Shown here one piece after another: positions 17,704 to 26,949 of a stretch of 64,000 nt of DNA. The position numbers and the translations under genes were made by a program. Position 1 is the first letter of the stretch. Each line of letters starts with the position of its first letter. Origin of the DNA: Chondromyces crocatus (GTDB taxonomy: Bacteria; Myxococcota_A; Polyangia; Polyangiales; Polyangiaceae). The notes beneath the pieces were generated by a model. That model had not been told where the DNA came from. It made no database searches and saw only the letters and a list, made by a program, of their open reading frames with translations. The stretch is from assembly GCF_001189295.1 (NCBI RefSeq), contig NZ_CP012159.1:6340525-6404524 (forward strand), given 5' to 3'.

Positions 17704-18951
17704 TCACCCGTCCGCCCTGGCCAGGGCCTGCGCCGCGGCCGCGCTGAGCGAGAGCAGCCTGTCTCGGCTGGGCACCTCCAGGTCGAGGAGCGCGAGAGCC
17801 AGTGCCTCTTCCTCTGGCAGGACGCTCCCTCGGCCATCATCGAGAGTGCGCTCGCTCGGCGCGACGACGGGCCGCGCCACGCGCTCCCTTCCAGGCTCGT
17901 CCCCCGAAATGACGCTGTCCCACGCCATGACGCTCAGCCAGGCCGGCTCGGTGAAGCGCGCGTCGAAGAACGGGTGGGCGCCGGTGAGCGCTCGATAATA
18001 CAGAATGCCCACGGCGAGCAGATCGGCGGGGTGGGGTTCGCCTCGCGTCCGGGGCACCTGGACGAGGTATCTGCCACGGCTCGGGAGGATGTGGATGCTG
18101 TCCCCACTCGCGTCCAGGGGGACGGCGATGTCGTCCCAGCTCAGGCTGCGGACGAAGCTGTGCCAGTGATCGTGGAGCGTGTCACCTTCGGCGAGCGGAC
18201 GGGTGATCGCGTAGGGCGGCAGCAGGGGGTACATGGTCGGACTGCACACGAACGTGAGGATGTCGCTCGTCGGCCCGGGGCTGGGAGGAGGCGGGAGGAG
18301 CAGCATGGCGCCCGGATCGATGAGGGCGAAGCGATCCTCGGTCGGCGCGACGATCACGTTGGCGTCGTGCAGATCGCCGTGCAGGCCGGCAGCGAGGGCG
18401 TCCCAGAGCGAGAGCATCATGCGTGGAAGCAGCCTCCGCTGCGTTCGCTGCGGGAGCGTGCCGAGGGGAACGCCGGGATGCCAGGGCATGAGGAGGCCGA
18501 GGGCTGGCGCCCGGTCCGGGAGGTGGCACCGTGCGAGGTCGAGGACCTGATGGTTCCAGTGCGGCTCGGTGTCGCGGATGCGCTGGGCTTCCTCGGTGAG
18601 AAGCATCTCCGCGGTCACGGTCGTGGTCTCGTGGACCTCCCCAGGCTGCGACGTCCCTTCCCTCGCGTCGCTCCCGGGTCGGCCGCCGTGGTCGACGAGC
18701 TGCAAGGCGCCCCAGGAAGACGACGCCAGGATGCCTGCGCGGGAGATCATGCTCCAGATCGTGGACACGGTGCCCACGGTGCGCGTCGCCCGGTAGGGAG
18801 GCATTCCCTGCTGGTGTTCGGCGGCGATCTTCAGCGCGAGACGGCGGCCACTGGCTTCGAGCTCGAGGACCTCGAAGCGCTCGCCCACGTGCACCCGTCG
18901 GACGACGAGCGCCTCGCCAGAGCCGTCGATCCTGCAGGTCGAACCGCGCAT
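17704..18951 (-). CDS. atypical protein-kinase-like protein
   Basis: 415 residues with a degenerate kinase fold. A candidate ATP-binding lysine lies in ALKIAAEHQQG, a catalytic-loop-like HGDLHDANVIV sits near residue 195, and a metal-loop-like LIDPGAMLLLPP replaces the usual DFG. The HGDLH form is closer to aminoglycoside or ABC1-type kinases than to the HRD of canonical Hanks kinases. Downstream helices (HPADLLAVGILYYRALTGAHPFF) match the usual kinase C-lobe. It may phosphorylate a protein or small molecule, or be a pseudokinase. It is divergent, with a 95-bp gap, from the HEPN-like/KGGVGR pair and could belong to that system. Confidence 0.65.
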   Translation of the reverse strand: MRGSTCRIDGSGEALVVRRVHVGERFEVLELEASGRRLALKIAAEHQQGMPPYRATRTVGTVSTIWSMISRAGILASSSWGALQLVDHGGRPGSDAREGTSQPGEVHETTTVTAEMLLTEEAQRIRDTEPHWNHQVLDLARCHLPDRAPALGLLMPWHPGVPLGTLPQRTQRRLLPRMMLSLWDALAAGLHGDLHDANVIVAPTEDRFALIDPGAMLLLPPPPSPGPTSDILTFVCSPTMYPLLPPYAITRPLAEGDTLHDHWHSFVRSLSWDDIAVPLDASGDSIHILPSRGRYLVQVPRTRGEPHPADLLAVGILYYRALTGAHPFFDARFTEPAWLSVMAWDSVISGDEPGRERVARPVVAPSERTLDDGRGSVLPEEEALALALLDLEVPSRDRLLSLSAAAAQALARADG

Positions 18952-19046
18952 GCTCCGATGAAACCGCGATCCGTCTGGCCACGCCAGGGTGCATGGGGCA
19001 GGGCGACGGTTCGCGCGATCGCGCGGTGCGGTGGTAGCGTGCTCGT

Positions 19047-19556
19047 GTGAGTCGGGTCAGCTCGTCATCGCCCCCGCCCGAGCCCAGGGTGAACTACGGG
19101 GAAGCCGCTCGGAGACACCATCGCGATGCAGAGACGCTGTTCGCCGCGGGCCGACACGCCAACGCGGACCACCTCTATGGCATCGCGGCGGAGTGCGCCC
19201 TCCTCGGGATCCTCCGCGGCAGTCCCGCGGCCCGCAAGCTCTTCGACGCCGAGGGGACGGTGAAGGAGCCCATGCGCAGGCACGTCAACGTCCTGTGGAA
19301 CCAGCTCTCCAAGGAGGCAGAAGGGCTCCGGCTGGGGAAGGCGATGGGCCGGCTGCAGCAGCATTTCTCGGTGAACCCGTTCACGGGCTGGAGTGTGCGG
19401 CAGCGCTACCTCTCCGACCAGGGGGTGCTCATCGAGGTGACCGAAGAGACGTTGCTGAAGCACCGCAAGGCTGCCGAGCTGTGCGTGCGGCTCCTCGACG
19501 ACATGCGGCCGCCACGCACCGAGCGATCCGAGCACGTCGAGAGGTCGTCGCGATGA
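19047..19556 (+). CDS. HEPN-like small protein (partner of KGGVGR ATPase)
   Basis: 169 residues, mostly helical. The N-terminal core AARRHHRDAETLFAAGRHAN followed by ADHLYGIAAECALLGILRG has the H..DA..L...GR..NA.HLYG.AAECAL pattern of HEPN-like helical proteins found beside ATPases and toxins. I do not see a confident RxxxxH ribonuclease motif; EPMRRHVNV has the basic-histidine flavour but the spacing is not certain. The start (GTG 19047) is uncertain. The stop overlaps the start of the ATPase gene (ATGA, 19553-19556), so the two are translationally coupled and probably work together. Confidence 0.55.
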   Translation: MSRVSSSSPPPEPRVNYGEAARRHHRDAETLFAAGRHANADHLYGIAAECALLGILRGSPAARKLFDAEGTVKEPMRRHVNVLWNQLSKEAEGLRLGKAMGRLQQHFSVNPFTGWSVRQRYLSDQGVLIEVTEETLLKHRKAAELCVRLLDDMRPPRTERSEHVERSSR

Positions 19557-20887
19557 CCTTCACCTCCATCGTGCGCTTCGACGAAGCCTTCGCACACGCC
19601 CGGGCGATCCTTGCAGCGCACGCGGGACGCCTCGGAGGCCGGTTCGTCCTGATCCGGGACGTGCAAGGTTGCATCTCGGTGCTGACCGACATCGCGCCGG
19701 GGGCCGATGCGACCGCTCTCGCGCAGGCGCTGTCGACGCAGCTCGGGGCCTTTGGTGGGACCCCCGAGGAGGTCTTGCTGTTCCCCGACGACTTCTTCGA
19801 TGCCGAGCGGCTGTTCCGGTCACCGGATGCGCGTCCGCTGTTCCCGCCCGGCCACGATGAGGCCGTCGCCGGCCACGTGCTCTTGCTCGAGCGGGAGATC
19901 ACGGGGCTCGACTGGATGCGCGCTCCCCTCCCCGTTCCGGACGCCTCCGGGAAAGAGGCGCCCCGGATGACCTTCTTCGGCGTGAAGGGAGGCGTCGGCC
20001 GCTCGACCGCGCTCACACTCGCCGCGAGGGCTCTGGCGCGCGCCGGATCGCGGGTCCTCATCGTCGATCTCGACCTCGAGTCCCCCGGGCTGGGGCCGCT
20101 CTTGTTGCCAGCAGACAGCACCCCGCGGTTCGGCATCCTCGACTACCTGGTCGAGGAAGCGGTGGGCCAGGACGACGATGCGCTCCTCTCGGACATGGTC
20201 GCGCGGAGTCCCCTGGTCGAGCCGGATCGAGGAGCGATCCTGGTCGCTCCCGCCACCGGGGTGGGAGGTCACTACCTCGCGAAGCTCGGCCGCGCCTACC
20301 AGTCCGCGGCCTCGACGGACGGAGCGCGAGAGCTGGCAGAGCGGGTCGACCGGATGATCTCGCGCCTCTCGCGACGAGAAGATGCCGATGTGGTCCTCAT
20401 CGACAGCCGCGCTGGCCTCCATGACGTGGCGGCATTCGCCGTGACCCGCCTGCGGGCCCAGTCGCTCCTCTTCGGGGCCGCGGCGGAGCCCATGTTCCAC
20501 GGCTACCGGCTCCTCTTCGAGGAGTGGCGGGACCATCCGAACCTCTCCGCCTTCCGCGACAAACTTCGCATGGTGGCGGCCCTCGTCCCCGAAGCCGACC
20601 GCACGGCGTACCTGGATCGGTTCCTCGCTGCGAGCCACCACCTCTTCTCGACGACGCTCTACGAAGCGGCGCCCGCCCAGGTGGCCGGAGGCGAAGCGCG
20701 TTTCCACTTCGATCTCCACGACGCGACGGCACCGCACCATCCGCTGGCGATTTCCTGGAGCCGCGCCTTGCAAGAGTTCGACCCGGTGTCGCGGCCGGGG
20801 GCAGCGCCGGACGCTCGGGTCATCGAAGCTGCGGGAGCCTTCTGCAGCCAGGTGGGAGCGCTCCTGAAGCGCGAGGTGGCGCTGTAG
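19553..20887 (+). CDS. KGGVGR-motif variant AAA/ParA-like ATPase
   Basis: 444 residues. An N-terminal domain of about 135 residues (from MTFTSIVRFDEAFAHARAIL) has no clear family. A deviant Walker A, FFGVKGGVGRSTALTLAARA, follows near 140-160, with a Walker B-like VLIVDLDLESPGLGPLL and DADVVLIDSRAGLHDVAAFA. This is the KGGVGR variant of the ParA/MinD/SIMIBI fold, in which Arg replaces the usual Lys of KGGVGKT. Such ATPases are recurrent in predicted bacterial conflict or defence islands. The upstream HEPN-like gene overlaps its start. Cargo and trigger are unknown; a defence role is inference from family and gene pairing. Confidence 0.72.
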   Translation: MTFTSIVRFDEAFAHARAILAAHAGRLGGRFVLIRDVQGCISVLTDIAPGADATALAQALSTQLGAFGGTPEEVLLFPDDFFDAERLFRSPDARPLFPPGHDEAVAGHVLLLEREITGLDWMRAPLPVPDASGKEAPRMTFFGVKGGVGRSTALTLAARALARAGSRVLIVDLDLESPGLGPLLLPADSTPRFGILDYLVEEAVGQDDDALLSDMVARSPLVEPDRGAILVAPATGVGGHYLAKLGRAYQSAASTDGARELAERVDRMISRLSRREDADVVLIDSRAGLHDVAAFAVTRLRAQSLLFGAAAEPMFHGYRLLFEEWRDHPNLSAFRDKLRMVAALVPEADRTAYLDRFLAASHHLFSTTLYEAAPAQVAGGEARFHFDLHDATAPHHPLAISWSRALQEFDPVSRPGAAPDARVIEAAGAFCSQVGALLKREVAL

Positions 20888-21029
20888 CAGAAGCAGCCCT
20901 GGCGGCGGCCACGCTCGTCATCCTCTGTCCGTGTCCGCGGGATCTGGAGCCATCCACGGGCTCCCGAGCGCGATGACGTCCGGTCGGTCGATGCAGCCCT
21001 CATGGCCCCAAAGAAGGGTTTGCGTCTGC

Positions 21030-21545
21030 TCAGGCGAGATGGCGAAGCCCCTGCCAGCGATGGTCCGGCGTTCGGCGGAAGAGTGCTGGGTACCACGGCA
21101 CGGCCACGCCGATGCGGAACACGACCTTGTGGTAGAGCGTCTTTCGCCAGTGATCGAGGATGACGTCCTCTGTGCCGTTGTAGATCACGACCCCGGTCCG
21201 TCCCGCACCCACGGTGAAGCACTGCTTGCCGCGCCAGCGGACGATGACGCCCTCTCCAGTTCTCTTGGTGTCCACCCAGTGAAATTGCCCGAGCGCTTCG
21301 GAAAGCACGACATGGCGTGCACGCGGCTGGAATGCTGATCCCTCCTCGCACTGGACGTCGTGCCAGACCATCCAGCCTTGCCCTTCCCCTTCGGGTCTCC
21401 TGGACGCGAGATCGAGCTGCTCCGGCGTGGCGTTACGCAGGGTCGCTTGCGGCTCGCCCCGTGAAGCTCGGGTCCAGCGGGTGTGGATCGTCTGAACCAC
21501 CGTCGTGAGGGCATCCGATCTCGGGAGCCTGTCTTGTTCTGCCAT
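21030..21545 (-). CDS. hypothetical protein
   Basis: 171 residues with no recognised domain. The middle contains GEGQGWMVWHDVQCEEGSAF and ARHVVLSEALGQFHWVDTK, and the C-terminus TVGAGRTGVVIYNGTEDVI is beta-rich. No signal peptide or membrane helix is seen. The ATG at 21545 is the most plausible start, with an open extension to 21662 that looks uninformative. It lies between the ATPase gene and the AhpD-like gene; no link to either is evident. Confidence 0.45.
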   Translation of the reverse strand: MAEQDRLPRSDALTTVVQTIHTRWTRASRGEPQATLRNATPEQLDLASRRPEGEGQGWMVWHDVQCEEGSAFQPRARHVVLSEALGQFHWVDTKRTGEGVIVRWRGKQCFTVGAGRTGVVIYNGTEDVILDHWRKTLYHKVVFRIGVAVPWYPALFRRTPDHRWQGLRHLA

Positions 21546-21737
21546 GAAGGGGGGATTCGAGCGTAATCGAGTCGTCTCGTCCGTACGTGCCCTGTCTTTC
21601 CCGAGCCCCACGTGCTCATCGACGATGTCGCCGTACGAGATTGGGGCCTCCGCGAGGTGCACCCCAACGTGGCCAGTTCGATGGACGTCGCGGCGCTCTT
21701 GCAGCGACCCGTCCCCGGGAGGTGAGCCCCGCGCGGC

Positions 21738-22196
21738 CTATTTCCCGGGCGGCTGGTACGCTCCCGGCACCGACCGGAAGGCGATGGCCATCCGGTTCCA
21801 GGCGTTGATCGTCGCGACCGCCAGGTTGAGCGCCACCAGCTCCTGCTCGGTGAAGTGCTCCCGGGCGCGCGCATAGAGGTCGTCGGAGACATGGTGGTCG
21901 GCGATGCGCGTCACGGCCTCCGTCCACTCCAGCGCGAGCTGCTCTCGATCCGTGAAGAACGGGGTGTCTCGCCACGCAGACAGCGCGTACAGGCGCTGCT
22001 CCGTCTCTCCTGCCGCCCTGGCGTCTTTCGAGTGCATGTCGATGCAGTACGCGCACCCGTTGATCTGCGAGGCGCGCATGTCGATGAGCACGAGCAGCTT
22101 CTTCTCCAGACCGCTCCGATGGACGTGGCCGGAGAGTGAGAGGAGCGCCTTGAAACTCTCGGGGGCGAGGCTCTTGTAGTCGAGTCGAGCTTCCAC
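21738..22196 (-). CDS. AhpD-like/carboxymuconolactone decarboxylase family protein
   Basis: 152 residues, all-helical AhpD fold. The redox pair is present in RASQINGCAYCIDMHSKDARA (Cys-x-x-Cys followed by a His), and the C-terminus has INAWNRMAIAFRSVPGAYQP, typical of this family. Such proteins act as alkyl hydroperoxidases or thiol reductants. The start is the GTG at 22196 because GGAGGAG lies seven bases upstream; the upstream extension is not conserved. It follows a MocR-type regulator on the same strand, a common pairing in bacteria, and a cupin lipoprotein lies on the far side of that regulator. Confidence 0.82.
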   Translation of the reverse strand: MEARLDYKSLAPESFKALLSLSGHVHRSGLEKKLLVLIDMRASQINGCAYCIDMHSKDARAAGETEQRLYALSAWRDTPFFTDREQLALEWTEAVTRIADHHVSDDLYARAREHFTEQELVALNLAVATINAWNRMAIAFRSVPGAYQPPGK

Positions 22197-22367
22197 GTTG
22201 AACTCCTCCGGGGCCCTGTGGATGCCCCGTCGTTTGCCAGTGTCGTAGCGAGACCGGGCGGCCGAGACGAGGTCCACTTGTGCTCGAGTGGAAGGGGCCA
22301 GTTGTCGGGGACGCAGGCCCCGCCGGGCGGGTCGTCCAGGCAGTGGACTTGCGACGTCGGTCCCCCC

Positions 22368-24056
22368 TCAGCGCAGCGCCTCGCGCAGCGTGCGCACGCC
22401 CTCGACGATCTCGGCCTCTGGCACCGCGGCATAGCCGAGCACGAGCGCTCCTGGTCCCCGCGAGGCGATCCGGAACATCGAGAGTGGGAGCACCACGAGG
22501 CCGCGTGCCCAGGCCCGTGCGGCGATCTCGTCCTCGTCACGCCCAGGAGGTAGCCAGCCGAGGAGGTGCATCCCGGCAGGTTCGGGGCGGACGTCCAGTA
22601 GCCCATCGAGTTCACGCGCTGCGCACTGGAGCAGCACCTTCTGACGGCGCGCGTACAGAACCCGCATCCGCCGGATGTGCCGTGCGAAGTGCCCCTCGGT
22701 GATGAAGTCCGAGAGCACCGCTTGCTCCAGCGTCGGCGACTGCACGTCGGCGAAGGCCTTCGCCGACAGGAAGGTGGGCAAGAGAGCGCGAGGCACCACC
22801 AGGTAGGCGAGGCGCAGCGAGGACGACAGGACCTTGCTGAACGTCCCCGCGTAGATCACCCGATCCTCTGCATCCATCCCCTGGAGCGCCGGGAGCGGGC
22901 GCCCCGTGTACCGGAACTCGCTGTCGTAATCGTCCTCGAAGACCCACGCGTCGTGCTTGCGGGCCCACGTGAGCAGCGCCTCCCTCCGCGCCGCCGACAG
23001 GCTTCCCCCGAGCGGAAACTGGTGCGCCGCCGTCACCACCGCCAGCCGCGCGTCGGGGCGGGCGGCGATGCCCGCAGCCACGTCGATGCCCTCGGCGTCC
23101 ACGGGCACGGGCACCAGCGACGCCGAGGCCGCCACGAGCGCGCCTCGCGCCCCCAGGTAGCCCGGGTCCTCCACCCACACCGCATCGCCAGGATCCAGCA
23201 GCACCTGCGCCGTGAGCGTCAGCGCCTGCTGCGTGCCTCCGACCAGGATCACCTGATCGACGGAGCACCGCACCCCGCGCGCGGTGGTCACATAGTCCGC
23301 GACGGCTTGCCGCAGCGGTCCGTACCCCTGCACGTCGATGCGCTCCAGCAGCGAGCGCGCCGACCGAGCCCACCGTCGAGCGAGGAGCTGGCCCCAGACG
23401 TCGATCGGGAACCTGTCGATGGCTGGCGTCCCCGGTCGGAAGGCCATCCCCAGCGACGCCGGCATGGGCGGCAGGAACGGGCTGGGGGTGGCCGTCAACC
23501 GGGTGCCTCGCGCCGACACCATGTCGCCAAGCGTCCGCGCCTCTCCGGGCGCCGCCTCCGCGCCCTCTGCTCGCCCTGCGTTGCGCTGGCCGCCGTCCCC
23601 CTCGACGCACCCCGGCGCTCCCGCCCCACTCCCTCCACCGCTCGGCCGTCCTCCTGCCGTCCTGGTGCCCCGCGCCTGCGTCGGCACAGCGCCCGGCACG
23701 TCCTCCGCCTCCACGCCGTCCTGCTTCCTGCCTGCGTCCGTGCTCCTCGTGCCGCCGCTTCGTCCGCGTGCAGGCGCTGCCCTCCCCGACACCTGGAGCG
23801 AAGGCTCTGGCAGGTCGGTGGCCACGTACGTCCCCGAACCCACGCGACCCACCAGGTAGCCTTCGGCGAGAAGCTCCTCGAAAGCGTTCATCACCGTGTT
23901 CCGTGACACGTCGAGCTGCTCGGCGAGCAACCGCGTCGAGGGCACCCGGCTACCCGGACGCCAGTTCCCGGCGAGGATCGCGTGCCTCACTGCGGCGTAG
24001 AGCTGACGGTGCAGGGGTTCGCCATGGCCCCCTTCGAGCGCGACGAAGACCGCCAT
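22368..24056 (-). CDS. MocR-family regulator (GntR wHTH fused to aminotransferase fold)
   Basis: 562 residues. The N-terminal GntR winged helix contains LHRQLYAAVRHAILAGNWRP and then GSRVPSTRLLAEQLDVSRNT. The C-terminal class I aminotransferase domain has GYGPLRQAVADYV, a PLP-binding lysine in YAGTFSKVLSSSLR and EDDYDSEFRY. An unusually long Gly/Ala/Arg-rich linker of about 100 residues separates them. MocR proteins sense PLP or PLP-amino adducts and control neighbouring genes. It lies upstream of the AhpD-like gene and divergent (171 bp) from a cupin lipoprotein gene, its likely targets. The ATG at 24056 is preferred to the TTG-initiated extension to 24125. Confidence 0.85.
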   Translation of the reverse strand: MAVFVALEGGHGEPLHRQLYAAVRHAILAGNWRPGSRVPSTRLLAEQLDVSRNTVMNAFEELLAEGYLVGRVGSGTYVATDLPEPSLQVSGRAAPARGRSGGTRSTDAGRKQDGVEAEDVPGAVPTQARGTRTAGGRPSGGGSGAGAPGCVEGDGGQRNAGRAEGAEAAPGEARTLGDMVSARGTRLTATPSPFLPPMPASLGMAFRPGTPAIDRFPIDVWGQLLARRWARSARSLLERIDVQGYGPLRQAVADYVTTARGVRCSVDQVILVGGTQQALTLTAQVLLDPGDAVWVEDPGYLGARGALVAASASLVPVPVDAEGIDVAAGIAARPDARLAVVTAAHQFPLGGSLSAARREALLTWARKHDAWVFEDDYDSEFRYTGRPLPALQGMDAEDRVIYAGTFSKVLSSSLRLAYLVVPRALLPTFLSAKAFADVQSPTLEQAVLSDFITEGHFARHIRRMRVLYARRQKVLLQCAARELDGLLDVRPEPAGMHLLGWLPPGRDEDEIAARAWARGLVVLPLSMFRIASRGPGALVLGYAAVPEAEIVEGVRTLREALR

Positions 24057-24227
24057 CCCCCCGGCCGTCGAGCGCCTCCGGCGGCGGACCTTGGGCGCGG
24101 GGGATCGCTGCGAGGGACGAGACAAGTGGCACCCATCGATGGGACACGAGTGGCTCTTCTGGCGCGCCCCGCCGCGACTCTAGCGTGCTTCCAGAGCCAG
24201 CGGCGAGTGCCGCGGCCAAGGAGGACC

Positions 24228-24713
24228 GTGAAGATCTCGTCGCGCATCGCGCTCGCGCTCGCCCTCTCCCTGTCGGCCGGTTGCGCCGCCCCTTTGCCCC
24301 CTGCGGACGCAGCCTCGTCCCCCCCTGTCGCCTCGCCCCCGGCGGACGCGAAGCCCTCCACCCCTCCGGCGAACGGCACCGCCGCGAGCTCGCAGGTGCA
24401 GGTGCTCATGACCCACGCGCTCCCCGAAGGCCCGATGACGGAGGGCCGCGTGCTGGTCGTCGACTTCCCGCCTGGCGCAGAGAACCACGCCCACCACCAC
24501 GAGGGCGCCGTCTTCGCCTACGTCCTCGAGGGCACGGTCGTCTCCGCCCTCGGGGACGAGCCCGAGGTGCGCTACACGCAAGGCCAGACCTGGTACGAGA
24601 ATCCGCGCCAGGTCCACCGCGTCTCGAAGAACGGGAGCGCGACGGCGCGAGCCCGCCTCCTCGTCGTCTACCTGACGCAGCCGGGCGCCCCCGTGCTGGT
24701 CGTCGAACCCTAG
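24228..24713 (+). CDS. cupin-domain lipoprotein
   Basis: 161 residues. A signal peptide and lipobox (SLSAGC) are followed by a Pro/Ala linker and a cupin domain with the metal motif AENHAHHHEGAVFAYVLEG and a second motif YENPRQVHRVSKNGS. The histidines are placed as in metal-binding RmlC-type cupins. It may be a small periplasmic oxygenase, isomerase or binding protein; the substrate is unknown. The start is GTG 24228, with AAGGAGGACC directly upstream. It is divergent from the MocR-type regulator and, with the AhpD-like gene, probably forms the regulator's target set. Confidence 0.78.
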   Translation: MKISSRIALALALSLSAGCAAPLPPADAASSPPVASPPADAKPSTPPANGTAASSQVQVLMTHALPEGPMTEGRVLVVDFPPGAENHAHHHEGAVFAYVLEGTVVSALGDEPEVRYTQGQTWYENPRQVHRVSKNGSATARARLLVVYLTQPGAPVLVVEP

Positions 24714-24725
24714 ATCACGCGGCAT

Positions 24726-25631
24726 TCACCACCGACGAACATGCTCCGGGGCCGACCCAGGAGCCGGCGGCAGGTGTTCGAGATCGCGCTCCCACCGCAC
24801 GGGCATGGGGTGCTTGTCCACGTCCCGGATCTGGAGACAGCCGTAAGAGGTCGCGAGGAGGAGCCGCCCCCGCGCATCCCAGTCGGCCCACGTCACGTCG
24901 GGCAGCGCCACCTCGCGACCTCGCCGCTCCAGGTGGTAGTCCGGCCTTCGCCCCTCGATCGCGAAGGGGCGCGCCGTGTTCAAGCCCGTATCGGTGAGCA
25001 CGAGGCGCTCCGACCCACCGGGTCGCGTGCGGACGAGGACGACCTGCCTCCGCTCGTCCCACATGTCGTTCGGCCCGCGTGCTGGACAGCGCTCGTGCGC
25101 GGTCCAGCCGCGTCGATGCTCCGCGGCGTACTGGAACGGCTCGGTGCGGGCGAGGCCGTACCGGGCGCGCAAGGGCACGACGTCTCCTTCACCTGGCGGC
25201 CCGATGTCCCACGGGGGCTCGTCACGGCCTTGCCGCTCGACGAAGTGGTAGCCCCGTGTCCAGGTGCCGCTCTCTTTCCACGCCGCCAGGGCGTAGAGCC
25301 AGGGCAGCTTGCTGACGATGGAGTACGAGAGGAGGCCACCTCCCGACCCAAGGAAGCCACGGGAGGCCGTCTTGAGCAGGAAAGCGTAGAGCAACCGACC
25401 GTCCGGAGAGAGGTCGCAACGCCGCGGGTACACGGTGCCCCGGAGCCGAGCGCCAGCGGTGATCTCGTCCGTGAGCAGGTCCCAGCGAGCGATCATCCAC
25501 GCCTTGCTGGGGCCGCGGCGGAACACGGCTGCCACGGGAGCCCGGGTCGCCGGGAGCACGTACAGCGACGGGGAAGTCGGCTCTTTCGGAGCGCGACCCT
25601 CGGAGGGCGTAGGCGAATCGTCGTGGCTCAT
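24726..25631 (-). CDS. hypothetical protein, beta-rich
   Basis: 301 residues. After a Ser/Pro-rich N-terminus the protein has strand-rich segments such as SLYVLPATRAPVAAVFRRG, RRCDLSPDGRLLYAFLL and PDVTWADWDARGRLLLATS, which look like blades of a WD40 or TolB-type beta-propeller. No catalytic motif or signal peptide is seen. The start MSHDDS at 25631 is a guess; the frame is open to 25661. It converges on the cupin gene (12-bp gap) and is read in the same direction as the CDF transporter gene upstream. Function unknown. Confidence 0.5.
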   Translation of the reverse strand: MSHDDSPTPSEGRAPKEPTSPSLYVLPATRAPVAAVFRRGPSKAWMIARWDLLTDEITAGARLRGTVYPRRCDLSPDGRLLYAFLLKTASRGFLGSGGGLLSYSIVSKLPWLYALAAWKESGTWTRGYHFVERQGRDEPPWDIGPPGEGDVVPLRARYGLARTEPFQYAAEHRRGWTAHERCPARGPNDMWDERRQVVLVRTRPGGSERLVLTDTGLNTARPFAIEGRRPDYHLERRGREVALPDVTWADWDARGRLLLATSYGCLQIRDVDKHPMPVRWERDLEHLPPAPGSAPEHVRRW

Positions 25632-25761
25632 CCTGACGACCCGAGCATGCCGGGTTTCCATGGCATCGGGCAGGGAGATCGACCGCGGTGGTCCCGACCA
25701 GGGAACGCACGGAGCCTCCCTGGCCCGGGAGGGAGGTACGACGCCGATCCTTTCCCGCTCC

Positions 25762-26703
25762 TCACGGCGACGTGCCGACGCCGCCGCCGTACAGATCCTG
25801 GTGGATCAGCACCTCCGCGCCCCCGAACGCTGCCGAGAGCCGCTTCTCCAGCCGATCGGTGATCGCGTGAGCCGCCCCGAGCGACAGGGTGCCGTCGAAT
25901 TCCACGTGAAGCTGGATGAAGACCTGCGGGCCCGCCACGCGCGTGCGCAGGTCGTGGAACCCCTTCACCTCCTGCTCCTCGCCCACCAGCGCGATGATGC
26001 GCTGACGCTCGGCCTCCGGCAGCTCCCGGTCCATCAGCATGTCGACGGCGTCGACGATCAGACGCCAGGCCGTACGCCCCACGTACAGGGCGATGGCGAT
26101 GGCGATCATGGGATCGGCCAGCGCCCAGCCCAGCCCGTGGCTCAGGCCCAAGGCGAGCAGCACGCCGCCGTTCACCAGGAGATCGCTCGCGTAGTGCACG
26201 GAGTCGGCCTTCACCGCCAGCGAGCGGCCCTTCGAGAGGACCCATGCCTGGTAGCGGATGAGCCCGAAGGTCGCCCCCATCGACAGCACCATGACCGCCA
26301 CACCGATCCACGGGTGGGCCAGGGGCTCCGGCGCAGAGATCCTCTGGATCGCCTGAACCACGATGAAGAGCGCCGACCCGGCGATGAAGACCGCCTGCGC
26401 CAGGGCCGCCAGCGGCTCCGCCTTGCCGTGACCGAAGCGGTGCTCGGCGTCGGGGGGCGACTGCGCTTGCCGCACGGCCAGCAGCATGAACAGCGAGGCG
26501 ATCGCGTCGAGCGTCGAGTCGACCATGCTGGAGAGCAGGCTGACCGAGCCCGTCAGCCAGAAGGCCAGCAGCTTGAGGAGCGCGAGCGACGCTGCGGTCG
26601 CCACCGAAGCGTACGTCGCGCGCCGGACCAGCCTGGCGCCCTGGTCGTCCAGCGCCGCCAGGAGACCCGACGCCGACCCCTCCAGCTCCGCTCCTGGCGC
26701 CAT
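25762..26703 (-). CDS. cation diffusion facilitator transporter (FieF-like)
   Basis: 313 residues with six predicted membrane helices. Metal-site motifs are in TM2 (SLLSSMVDSTLD, with Asp spaced for metal binding) and TM5 (SVHYASDLLVNGG, His-x-x-x-Asp), and the HRFGHGKAEPLAAL loop is typical of the FieF/Zn-Fe subfamily. The C-terminal cytoplasmic domain (HDLRTRVAGPQVFIQLHVEF) has the usual ferredoxin-like dimer fold. It should export Zn(II) or Fe(II) in exchange for protons. The start is ATG 26703, adjacent to an alternative GTG at 26706. It is a single gene with no metalloregulator beside it. Confidence 0.88.
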   Translation of the reverse strand: MAPGAELEGSASGLLAALDDQGARLVRRATYASVATAASLALLKLLAFWLTGSVSLLSSMVDSTLDAIASLFMLLAVRQAQSPPDAEHRFGHGKAEPLAALAQAVFIAGSALFIVVQAIQRISAPEPLAHPWIGVAVMVLSMGATFGLIRYQAWVLSKGRSLAVKADSVHYASDLLVNGGVLLALGLSHGLGWALADPMIAIAIALYVGRTAWRLIVDAVDMLMDRELPEAERQRIIALVGEEQEVKGFHDLRTRVAGPQVFIQLHVEFDGTLSLGAAHAITDRLEKRLSAAFGGAEVLIHQDLYGGGVGTSP

Positions 26704-26949
26704 CACCGCTCACTGTACCGCGCTCGTCAGCGCACCGCAGCGGCCTGAGCCGCGGCCCTGGCCACGAAGCGTTCGACACCGTCTCGCGGGAGAGACCGCG
26801 CCAGCGCTGCTCGGCAGGATGTCTCGAGGCGCACACGCTCGGGAGCCATCGCCGCCGTCCGTCGGGCGAAAGGAGCCCTCGTGACATGGAGAGAGATGGC
26901 CATCGTCGCGAGACGGGCGCATGGTGCCCCGCGCATCGAGGAGAAGCTC

